Assembly (NCBI GenBank): GCA_035268885.1
Contig: DATFKA010000073.1
Coordinates: 25,386 to 89,385, forward strand
Direction: 5' to 3'
Source of the DNA: DATFKA01 sp035268885
GTDB taxonomy: Bacteria > Bacteroidota > Bacteroidia > Chitinophagales > Saprospiraceae
DNA length: 64,000 nucleotides
In this document: positions 36,801-42,728 of the stretch, piece by piece
How positions within the stretch are numbered: the stretch's first letter is position 1
Layout of the letters: every line of letters starts with the position of its first letter
Position numbers and translations under genes: made by a program
Notes under the pieces: generated by a model
Told to the model about the DNA's origin: nothing
The model's database searches: none
Seen by the model: only the letters and a program-made list of their open reading frames with translations

Positions 36801-37077
36801 GACCATACGAAAAAAAGTGCCTCTATATTACTACGAGCAGGGAAGGCAGTTCCATACGTTTATCGATTATCTAATCGAACGGCCGGATTACGTGGAGATC
36901 ATTCAGCATACGGGGATGCCGATGGGTAAGGGCTCAATAGAAGATAAGACAACAAAGTTATCTCCCTGGTTTGCCCTTACGGGAAAAGCCCTGCAAGAAC
37001 AGTACGCGGACCAGCCCATTAAAGGCGGCTTGCACTTCATTCTGCAGGGCCTGGTTGTACCATTGCACTTTACTTAA
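33844..37077 (+). CDS. UvrD/AddA-like helicase with degenerate nuclease domain
   Basis: A 1,077-residue superfamily 1A helicase related to AddA/RecB, which unwinds DNA at double-strand breaks. Walker A is SAGAGSGKTYRLT (about 7-19), motif Ia is ATTFTRKAAAELQERV, Walker B is MVDEFQDTSPIQ (about 337) and motif III is VGDPKQSIYGFRGA. The later motifs are LTYHKSKGLEWPMV and EENRLLYVGITRARDYLVL. The C-terminal part where AddA carries a PD-(D/E)xK nuclease reads FHTFIDYLIERPDYVEIIQH, then TGMPMG. The usual DHK is replaced by QHT, so the nuclease is probably dead. No addB partner lies next to it. It starts 12 bases after a secreted-protein gene and its end overlaps a convergent gene by eight bases. 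Confidence 0.85.
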   Translation: MPLKLISAGAGSGKTYRLTSEMVKYLQSGTRPEGIIATTFTRKAAAELQERVRVRLLQSGMRNEAEALTNALIGTVHGLGVKLLQRFAYEAGVAPEVAIIADEDHQVLFNQALATVLSEERVLAMEQLSIQLGLADNAYFDWRKEVRQLTEVARANNFSTEVLQQSKKASFSSFQELLGAVPARSPEYYQHKLRDLIVQSLAQIDTEKDGTKKTQTAIRRLESAQRDLRLKGALDWKTWAQLGKLAIGAKSRDAIEELVEFARQHYQHPHFHRDIQVFIDHLFEMGIDALTEYDRYKKERGLIDYTDMEVLVCQLLDHPDIQTVLAEELDLLMVDEFQDTSPIQLEIFLKLSRFAKASVWVGDPKQSIYGFRGAAPELMQAIIAQQGGIAAENIQRHSWRSREDIVHMTNALFTRAFSDMEAEQVALEPKRTKAGSPKSINQQDEPIEFKEALHHWHFEVESEGGKKARRPGRPWMENAIAQTIKTYLDRADIHFWGRGNNELRSLRPGDIAVLCRSNYRCQEMAGALHRVGLKAAISRAGLLQTAEAKYILACLKFLLNRNDSLSIAEILLLGESRAIETIIKERLDYLDSADADQRGERWAKAEPIIQQLNKLRNRCSDYSSAETLDTLLDELEIRRTVAAWGSVQQRFDNIDRLRYFAQQYEEACNRMYTASSLGGFLLWLLELERNEQDLQASGENMDAVNVLTYHKSKGLEWPMVICHDLEQSLRADVFGLEIVPETPEVDINNLLGNRWLRYWINPYGKSLSGTHLGDRIQESAVQSKKVRQAREEENRLLYVGITRARDYLVLPSSATPTRWLNRAWHEGQEDFPTLDPNTPESPWEWEGSLLNFHTETFVLPKQFTETLPAVDSIQFWEERAGKKEHALFALDPVEEWDPSKKGLRQGTPDQYTSPLLIPDLSLHYGLAKAIKAFLTAWEPEYEEAKLQEIAAGLMQRYELSGQVPQRLFLDLARSWGQYLHRPGKPLTIRKKVPLYYYEQGRQFHTFIDYLIERPDYVEIIQHTGMPMGKGSIEDKTTKLSPWFALTGKALQEQYADQPIKGGLHFILQGLVVPLHFT

Positions 37078-37687
37078 TTTCAATGCGTTGGACTACCTTT
37101 TGCGCTTCGTAAGCTTTACGACTTGGATTATAGATAGACTTCTCGGTAAAAAAGACCTTGATGGCTTTTCCCTTTAAGGCGGCGGGGTCGGCTTCTAGTG
37201 CCTCGGAGCCTTCAAAGGCTTCCAGCCAGAGAAAATCGGCGGTGCCACCGCTGCCACCCGATAATTGAATACGAGCGACCTCTCCGGTTTTCAATCCGGC
37301 AAAGGTGCCTTCCATCACCAGCAGTTGGCGTACTTCAGACTCGGTTTGTACTTCCGCACCGTAGAATTCCATCATTTTGGAAAACAGGTCCGGGCAGGAA
37401 GTAGCAATTTTTGCCCCCACTTTCTCCCCGATTTTCTGAAAGGCGTTGGGATCATTCAGATCAATATTTTCTTCTTCCTGGAGTTGAGTCATTAAGGGCG
37501 TGGCCGCCGTCAGCATACACATACCCAGTTCTTGTTCAAATTGAGACTGCTCCATACCAGAGACGTCCTTTTGCGTCATACAATTACAGGTCTCAATGGA
37601 AATTTGGTCAATGGTGGACTGTTGTGCCATGAGCAGCAAGGGGGTAGCTGTCAGTAGCAGCAAAAAAAATAATGTTTTAACTTGCAT
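37070..37687 (-). CDS. Exported cysteine-containing protein of unknown function
   Basis: A 205-residue protein with a signal peptide ending at LLMAQQ. The mature part starts with a helical, cysteine-bearing region (ISIETCNCMTQKD, ELGMCMLTAATPLM, IATSCPDLFSKMMEF). The four cysteines could form disulphides. The rest (VMEGTFAGLKTGEVARIQLS, then FFTEKSIYNPSRKAYEAQKV) looks like a beta-rich domain. I do not recognise a family with certainty. The gene is convergent with the AddA-like helicase and shares eight bases with its 3' end. The product is probably periplasmic. Confidence 0.6.
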   Translation of the reverse strand: MQVKTLFFLLLLTATPLLLMAQQSTIDQISIETCNCMTQKDVSGMEQSQFEQELGMCMLTAATPLMTQLQEEENIDLNDPNAFQKIGEKVGAKIATSCPDLFSKMMEFYGAEVQTESEVRQLLVMEGTFAGLKTGEVARIQLSGGSGGTADFLWLEAFEGSEALEADPAALKGKAIKVFFTEKSIYNPSRKAYEAQKVVQRIEIK

Positions 37688-37797
37688 AATGATTAATGGT
37701 TAGTGAAGTCATTCAGAAGAAGGACTTCCGTGAAATGGACTTTTTGTTAATGAAATTATCTGTGATATAGTTTACATCAAGTCCGTTTAAAAATAGC

Positions 37798-37877
37798 TAA
37801 TTTTGTATTGAATTACACGAAATGCATGGTTGAGGAGCGTTAATCTTCTTTTAAAATGAAGCGGACACTCCGCTCCT
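37798..37877 (+). promoter_or_regulatory. Promoter and structured leader of the rhodanese gene
   Basis: TAATTTTG (37798-37805) fits the -7 box. The leader can form AGGAGCG (37833-37839) with CGCTCCT (37871-37877), or AGCGGA (37860-37865) with TCCGCT (37869-37874). These pairings exclude each other, as in a leader switch. The -33 box is unclear. Confidence 0.35.
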
Positions 37878-37920
37878 GAACTGCAAAAGTATAATATTGG
37901 TTAATAAAAAAATCGAACAA

Positions 37921-38205
37921 ATGTCTGTACAAGAATTATTAGAAAAAGACACCGCTACCATTATCGATGTCCGTGAGCCTTTTGAATTTGCGGAAGGCCA
38001 CATTGAAGGCTCAACCAATATCCCGTTGAATACGGTACAAAACCGGGTAGATGATTTCCAACAGATGACCAAGCCATTAGTAATGGTTTGCCGCTCGGGG
38101 GGACGCAGCGGGATGGCTACGGCTATTCTGAAAGCCAGAGGGGTTGAAGACGTCCATAACGGCGGCGGCTGGGAACAGGTGAATCAGGTAAAAACAGCTA
38201 TGTAA
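37921..38205 (+). CDS. Single-domain rhodanese-like sulfurtransferase
   Basis: A 94-residue cytoplasmic protein. The ATG at 37921 is preferred over the TTG at 37897. The rhodanese fold is seen in TIIDVREPFEFAEGHIEGST and the active-site loop VMVCRSGGRSGMA, where Cys57 would carry the persulfide. The NGGGWEQV segment before the C-terminus is typical. It moves sulfane sulfur between small thiols or proteins. It precedes a persulfide-dioxygenase-like gene by about 200 bases on the same strand, so the two probably form a sulfane-sulfur detoxification pair, each with its own promoter. Confidence 0.92.
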   Translation: MSVQELLEKDTATIIDVREPFEFAEGHIEGSTNIPLNTVQNRVDDFQQMTKPLVMVCRSGGRSGMATAILKARGVEDVHNGGGWEQVNQVKTAM

Positions 38206-38325
38206 ATGGATTGGCTTTGCCTGATTTGACAAACTGCTCGTCCACTATCTGTGGCCGGGCAGTTTGCATTTTGCCCTTTCTTGAAAATGTGACGGGCATC
38301 ACTGAGGAATACCTCCCACCACGAC

Positions 38326-38371
38326 TATATTTGTATTCGAAAGCAGCAAGGAATGATTTTAGCTGCTTTTT
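38326..38371 (+). promoter_or_regulatory. -7 box and start-proximal hairpin before the MBL-rhodanese gene
   Basis: TATATTTG (38326-38333) fits the -7 consensus. AAAGCAGC (38340-38347) pairs with GCTGCTTT (38362-38369), starting at the predicted +1 and followed by more T. No -33 box was seen. Confidence 0.45.
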
Positions 38372-38407
38372 AGAAAATGAAAATTTATAACTCAAAATTG
38401 AATAAAA

Positions 38408-39862
38408 ATGAAGATTGAACAAATTTATACGGGTTGTTTAGCCGAAGCGGCTTACTACATTGAGAGCAAAGGCGAAGCGGTGATTATTGATCCACTGCGC
38501 GAAACGCAGCCCTATCTGGATAAGTTGAAAGAAGAAGGCGCTACCCTGAAGTATATCTTTGAGACCCATTTTCACGCAGACTTTGTTTCCGGCCACCTGG
38601 ATTTAGCGAAAGCCACCGGCGCCACTATCGTGTTTGGTCCTACTGCAAAAACGACTTTTGAAAAGATTGAGGCCGAAGATGGTCAGATCTTTGAACTGGG
38701 CGATGTAAGTTTTAAAGTACTACATACGCCAGGTCATACCCCGGAGAGTACGACTTATCTGCTGCGAGATGAAAATGATAAAGATACAGCTATTTTCACT
38801 GGCGACACTCTGTTTATCGGTGATGTGGGCCGACCTGATCTCGCTCAAAAGGCCGGATCTATCACTCAGGAAGATTTGGCAGGCTGGTTGTTTGACAGCT
38901 TACGCGAAAAAATAATGCCGCTGGCCGATGAGATCATCGTCTATCCAGCGCACGGTGCCGGTTCGGCTTGTGGTAAAAACATGAGTAGCGAAACTTTCGA
39001 TACCCTGGGGAACCAAAAAGAAACCAACTACGCCCTACGAGCCGATATGACCCGCGAAGAATTTATTCAGGAAGTAACGGCTGGTCTGATGCCACCGCCA
39101 CAGTACTTTGCGAAAAACGCGAAAATGAATAAGACGGGCTACAGCAATTTTGACGAGGTGCTGGAAAAAGGTGCCGTGGCACTGACGCCTACCGAATTCG
39201 AAGCAATGGTAGAAAACGAAGGCGCACTCATTCTGGATACCCGCCACCAGCAAATCTTTAACAAAGGCTTTATTCCCAACGCTATCTTCATTGGACTGGA
39301 TGGTAGCTTTGCTCCCTGGGTAGGGGCACTGATTCCCGACCTGAAGCAGCCCATTATCTTCATCGCCGAAGAAGGGCGGGAGGAAGAAGTCGTCACTCGC
39401 CTGTCACGGGTAGGGTATGACAACACTTTAGGTTACCTGAAGGGTGGAATTGAGGCCTGGAAAGCTGAGGGGCGCGAACTGGATCAGATCGAATCGGTAG
39501 GACCAGAAGTAGTAGCTGAGCGCCAAAAAGCCGGAACGGTAGGCACTGTACTGGACGTCAGAAAACCGACTGAATTCCTGGCGCAGCACGTAGAGCAGGC
39601 CACCAACATTCCATTGGATTATATCAATAAGAATATGGATAAAATGGATCGCCATACTACTTACCACGTACATTGTAAGAGTGGTTATCGCTCCATGATC
39701 TTTGCCTCCATTCTGCGCTCGCGCGGTTTTGAAAATGTAATTGACATAGCCGGCGGATGGAACGCGCTGGAAGCCTCCGGACAAGTTCCGGTTACGGCTT
39801 ACACCTGCCCAACTACCATTGAGCAGGAAGTGATCGATGGTGCCGTGGCCGCAGTTAGTTAA
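38408..39862 (+). CDS. Persulfide dioxygenase-like MBL protein with two rhodanese domains
   Basis: A 484-residue cytoplasmic protein. The N-terminal metallo-beta-lactamase domain (1-245) has FETHFHADFVSGH (metal-binding HxHxD), LHTPGHTPEST and FTGDTLFIGDVGRPDL, the pattern of ETHE1/BlhSR persulfide dioxygenases that oxidise glutathione persulfide to sulfite. The first rhodanese domain (about 265-355) has IIFIAEEGREEE in place of the Cys loop and is inactive. The second (about 370-470) has YHVHCKSGYRS with the active Cys near 422. The fusion would pass sulfane sulfur between dioxygenase and transferase sites. It is followed by a very strong terminator. Confidence 0.92.
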   Translation: MKIEQIYTGCLAEAAYYIESKGEAVIIDPLRETQPYLDKLKEEGATLKYIFETHFHADFVSGHLDLAKATGATIVFGPTAKTTFEKIEAEDGQIFELGDVSFKVLHTPGHTPESTTYLLRDENDKDTAIFTGDTLFIGDVGRPDLAQKAGSITQEDLAGWLFDSLREKIMPLADEIIVYPAHGAGSACGKNMSSETFDTLGNQKETNYALRADMTREEFIQEVTAGLMPPPQYFAKNAKMNKTGYSNFDEVLEKGAVALTPTEFEAMVENEGALILDTRHQQIFNKGFIPNAIFIGLDGSFAPWVGALIPDLKQPIIFIAEEGREEEVVTRLSRVGYDNTLGYLKGGIEAWKAEGRELDQIESVGPEVVAERQKAGTVGTVLDVRKPTEFLAQHVEQATNIPLDYINKNMDKMDRHTTYHVHCKSGYRSMIFASILRSRGFENVIDIAGGWNALEASGQVPVTAYTCPTTIEQEVIDGAVAAVS

Positions 39863-39886
39863 TGATTTTAGGTTTAGAAGTAGAGT

Positions 39887-39925
39887 ACAGGGCACTGATC
39901 TTTGGATCGGTGCCCTGTTTTTTTT
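39887..39925 (+). terminator. Terminator of the MBL-rhodanese gene
   Basis: A 14-bp stem (39887-39900 with 39905-39918, one T-G pair) with loop TTTG is followed by eight T. It overlaps the stop codon of the convergent gene. Confidence 0.95.
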
Positions 39926-41228
39926 ATCCCTTCAATTGCACTTTACAATCGTAACAGTCAATATGGATTTTCAGGGATTGTTCCCCGGCCTGATTACGAC
40001 TGCCTGATATTTCTTTAGTGTCTCCCTTATCGATGTATTTAATAATATCCAAATCGTCTTCCTCCAGATCAAAAGAGGTGTATCGAGCTTTCATGTCAAT
40101 TCGGAAAGGAGTGTCGGCTGAGATGGGGCAGGTTAGTTTGGTATATTTCCCCTGGATGCTGATCGACGCCATACCTGAAATGACCTTTGCGATCCATATA
40201 TCATCTTCGTAGGAATCAATTTCCAGGCTGTTTTCCAGTTCGCTTATTTTGTATTTGGAGTATTTGGACTCTACTGATTGCAGGCTTTTGGCTCTTTCCA
40301 GACGAAGTTCATCTTCGTAAGAACTATTGAAATAAACCTTACCTACACTATTCCATTCCAGGTCTGAATACTTGCTTTGTAATCGGATGTCCTGACCATT
40401 ATTCCCCCTGATGTCCGTTTCATAGAGCACGAGTTGGGCATCTTCAAAGTCACTCATTTCGAAGGTAGAGTATTTATCATCGATTTCGAAAAGCCCGCTG
40501 ATATTGCCTAGCTTGAATTTGTTTTCATAGCTTTCTGCCTTAAAGCTTTCTGCACTTTTAACTTCTACGGTGGAGTATTTGGCATTGAAGATGATGTCCT
40601 GACCTTTTTCAAAATTGATCTTACTCTCGTAGAGTTCTATATTCCCGTTTTTGAAGGTCCGGACCGAACCACTGGAATATTTGGCCGACATGGCCAGGTC
40701 ACCACTGATATTACTAATGCGTATTTCAGAACTATAGGCATTAACGATTAATTTTTCTTTTACATCTACAAATACATTGATCTCATCGTAGCGGTTATCG
40801 ACCTTAAGTTGTCTTACTTCTGGGACTTTTACCGTCAGATAAACCTTAAGATTACTAATGCCGGTAATTTTGGTTCCATTACCCATAATGATGGTGGAGC
40901 GCCGGCCAATGGTATTAAAACTTTTGATACCCAGATTAGAGTTGATATCGATGCGATCGCCCACTTTTCCCGCTTGAACACTGAAAGCCTTGATGAGCTT
41001 CTCTCCTTCGGCTTTGTCTTTAGCCTCAAAGGAAATTTCTGCTTCGAAATGTACCTTTCCATCCTCGGAAGGGGCTACATTGAGCGGGCCACGGCGATGT
41101 CGGATATTGATCTCCGATGCGGCCTCGAAAGATTTTTTGATGACGTGTTGCTGCGCTTGCAGTTGGAAGCAGCTACCAATTAGGGCAAGCAGTAATAGTC
41201 TAGAGAAGAGTTGATTGTTCGGCTTCAT
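39924..41228 (-). CDS. Exported repeat protein (DUF4097-like beta-solenoid)
   Basis: About 434 residues from ATG 41228, with a signal peptide ending near CFQLQAQQ. After an N-terminal domain (INIRHRRGPLNVAPSEDG, VYLTVKVPEVRQLKVDN) the chain alternates KYS motifs and YE/YES motifs about every 20 residues (AKYSSGSVRTF, ELYESKINF, AKYSTVEVK, ESYENKFKL, DKYSTFEMS, VLYETDIRG, SKYSDLEW, SSYEDELRL, SKYSKYKIS, DSYEDDIWI, GKYTKLTC). This suggests a beta-solenoid like DUF4097 adhesin-type proteins. It is the last gene of a sigma/anti-sigma operon and overlaps its neighbour by 29 bases, so it may be the envelope sensor or effector of that system. The function is inferred from context. Confidence 0.7.
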   Translation of the reverse strand: MKPNNQLFSRLLLLALIGSCFQLQAQQHVIKKSFEAASEINIRHRRGPLNVAPSEDGKVHFEAEISFEAKDKAEGEKLIKAFSVQAGKVGDRIDINSNLGIKSFNTIGRRSTIIMGNGTKITGISNLKVYLTVKVPEVRQLKVDNRYDEINVFVDVKEKLIVNAYSSEIRISNISGDLAMSAKYSSGSVRTFKNGNIELYESKINFEKGQDIIFNAKYSTVEVKSAESFKAESYENKFKLGNISGLFEIDDKYSTFEMSDFEDAQLVLYETDIRGNNGQDIRLQSKYSDLEWNSVGKVYFNSSYEDELRLERAKSLQSVESKYSKYKISELENSLEIDSYEDDIWIAKVISGMASISIQGKYTKLTCPISADTPFRIDMKARYTSFDLEEDDLDIIKYIDKGDTKEISGSRNQAGEQSLKIHIDCYDCKVQLKG

Positions 41229-41775
41229 AGTCTTGTTTTTTCTGTTTTTCAATTTCTCTACTTAATTTTTCTAATAGGAAGAGCTTGCGCTCGTAGTACT
41301 TTTTAAGGTTTTGAATCAGGCGTTGCTGATCGCTGAAGGCCGGCAGCTCTTGTAGCATCTCCTGATGCATAGAATCAAGGATGGCTAGTTCGTCAAATAC
41401 ATCTTGATAAGCGGCTTGATTCAGCTGGGATACCTGTAGGGTAGTTTCCTTTTGAGTGATACGTTGTTGATAGCTTTCCGCTTCTTGTTTCAAGGTTGGC
41501 GCATAGTCTGCCAGCTTAGCTACGGGATGTTTTGCACTGCGTTGTCCCAAATAAAATACACTGACCAGGAGAACCGCAATGCTGGCGGCGATACTCCACT
41601 TCCAGTAAGTACCCAGCTCAATCATCCAGCCCTTTGCGGAGCCGGTTTGGACAGCTGGTTGGATTTGCTGCCATAGTGCTGTCTCGTCGACTTGCTCAAG
41701 GCGATTGAAGGCCTGGCGCTGTTCCCTTACGTACTGCTCGAAATCTAAGTGGTGCTTATTTTTCTTATCTGACAT
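41200..41775 (-). CDS. Single-pass membrane protein, probable anti-sigma factor
   Basis: A 191-residue protein. An acidic/basic N-terminal cytoplasmic part (HHLDFEQYVREQRQAFNRLE, then VDETALWQQIQ) precedes one transmembrane helix (WSIAASIAVLLVSVFYLG, about residues 58-77). A long helical periplasmic part follows (YQQRITQKETTLQVSQLN, LIQNLKKYYERKLFLLEKLS). It overlaps the upstream ECF sigma gene by 11 bases and the downstream exported gene by 29 bases. Size, topology and position fit an anti-sigma factor that holds the sigma factor at the membrane; no canonical zinc motif is present. Confidence 0.65.
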   Translation of the reverse strand: MSDKKNKHHLDFEQYVREQRQAFNRLEQVDETALWQQIQPAVQTGSAKGWMIELGTYWKWSIAASIAVLLVSVFYLGQRSAKHPVAKLADYAPTLKQEAESYQQRITQKETTLQVSQLNQAAYQDVFDELAILDSMHQEMLQELPAFSDQQRLIQNLKKYYERKLFLLEKLSREIEKQKKQDYEAEQSTLL

Positions 41776-42319
41776 GCGTCCCTTGTTTATTTTTTGCTAA
41801 AATTTCCTGTAATATTTTCTTGGCCCGGTGATACTGACTCTTAGAGGTAGACACGGAGATATCCAGGATTTTGCTGATTTCTTTATGTTGGTAACCTTCC
41901 AACAAGTACAGTGATAAGATGACTCGACTACCCTCCGGTAGTTCCTGAATGCTTTCGTGGATTTCCCTTACGGAAAAAGCCGCCGGATTTGAGTGTTGAG
42001 TAGGTGCTGCCAGTTGTTCCATTCCTTCCAGGTTAGTGAATTGCATCTTTTTTGTACGTCGTAGCTCGTTTAGTGCGGTGTTGACCGTGATGCGTTTGAT
42101 CCAGGCACCAATGGTGGCTTCCCCCCGAAATTGATCCAATTGCCGGAAGACACGTATAAAGGCTTCCTGCACTACGTCCTCGGCACGGGTGCGTTCGCCC
42201 ACCAGCCGCAATGCCACGTGATACATCGCCTGCACGTACCGTTGGTAGAGCTCTTGTTGCGCTCTGGCGTGACCTCGGCGGCAAGCCCTAATCAATTGTT
42301 TTTCGGTGGCGGTCTTCAA
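41765..42319 (-). CDS. ECF RNA polymerase sigma factor
   Basis: A 184-residue sigma-70 family regulator of the extracytoplasmic type. Region 2 is seen in QQELYQRYVQAMYHVALRLV, RAEDVVQEAFIRVFRQLDQF and GAWIKRITVNTALNELRR. Region 4 is seen in IQELPEGSRVILSLYLLEGY and HKEISKILDISVSTSKSQYH. The start is a TTG at 42319 (KTATEKQLIRACRRGH); no ATG is available in frame upstream. It heads a tightly overlapping operon with a membrane anti-sigma candidate and an exported repeat protein. It probably directs RNA polymerase to an envelope-related regulon, and possibly to its own promoter in the upstream region. Confidence 0.9.
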   Translation of the reverse strand: MKTATEKQLIRACRRGHARAQQELYQRYVQAMYHVALRLVGERTRAEDVVQEAFIRVFRQLDQFRGEATIGAWIKRITVNTALNELRRTKKMQFTNLEGMEQLAAPTQHSNPAAFSVREIHESIQELPEGSRVILSLYLLEGYQHKEISKILDISVSTSKSQYHRAKKILQEILAKNKQGTHVR

Positions 42320-42332
42320 CAGTGGTGATTTT

Positions 42333-42348
42333 GTTTTTAAACAACTTC
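42333..42348. repeat. Solo end of fold-back element C near the ECF sigma gene
   Basis: The complement reads GAAGTTGTTTAAAAAC, sharing the 12-base start of element C. It lies 14 bases upstream of the TTG start of the minus-strand sigma factor gene, inside its probable 5' leader. Confidence 0.4.
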
Positions 42349-42622
42349 ATTTTAAAGAAACGAGAAAAAATAAAAGGTTGGAATATTTATGCAGCCCATA
42401 CAACTTTTTTGGTCTAGGGGGACTCTTTACAGGTAGCAAAGCATCTTAAAAGCCCTTGATTTTCAGGAAACTGATAAAAAGCAGGCCATTTACAGAAAAT
42501 ACTGGACTTTTAAGAAAAATTTAAGTATACTATTAGCAATATTATGACGAATGATCGGTTCTATATTTAGAGTTCCGACCAATTAGTCGGTTTAAGTTTC
42601 ATAAACTAGTGAGTGTAAAGTG

Positions 42623-42660
42623 ATGGCTTCCCTTTTCCGGGAGGCCATTTTATTTTACTT
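42623..42660 (+). terminator. Terminator-like hairpin without an upstream plus-strand gene
   Basis: ATGGCTTCCC (42623-42632) pairs with GGGAGGCCAT (42639-42648) with one T-G pair, followed by TTTATTTTACTT. The nearest upstream gene runs the other way, so this would end a short leader or a small RNA. Confidence 0.6.
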
Positions 42661-42728
42661 CGGTTATAACAATTACCTCCTCGAAATTGTATTTTGTGGA
42701 CGAGGTCTACCTAAAATACACCAAAGTT

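Larger units (their letters stand above)
42320..42728. other. Divergent intergenic region with hairpins
   Basis: No coding sequence was seen. It contains a solo repeat end at 42333-42348 (complement of GAAGTTGTTTAAAAAC), a small hairpin CCGAC-CAATTA-GTCGG at about 42576-42591, and a terminator-like hairpin at 42623-42660 on the plus strand. A near-consensus box TATATTTA lies at about 42563. The promoter of the ECF operon should also be here but could not be assigned. Confidence 0.5.

Noticed and set aside
33844..37687. Anti-phage defence operon built on the AddA-like helicase
   Set aside because: Neighbours are a secreted protein and a small exported protein; no nuclease, methylase, toxin or sensor gene is present.
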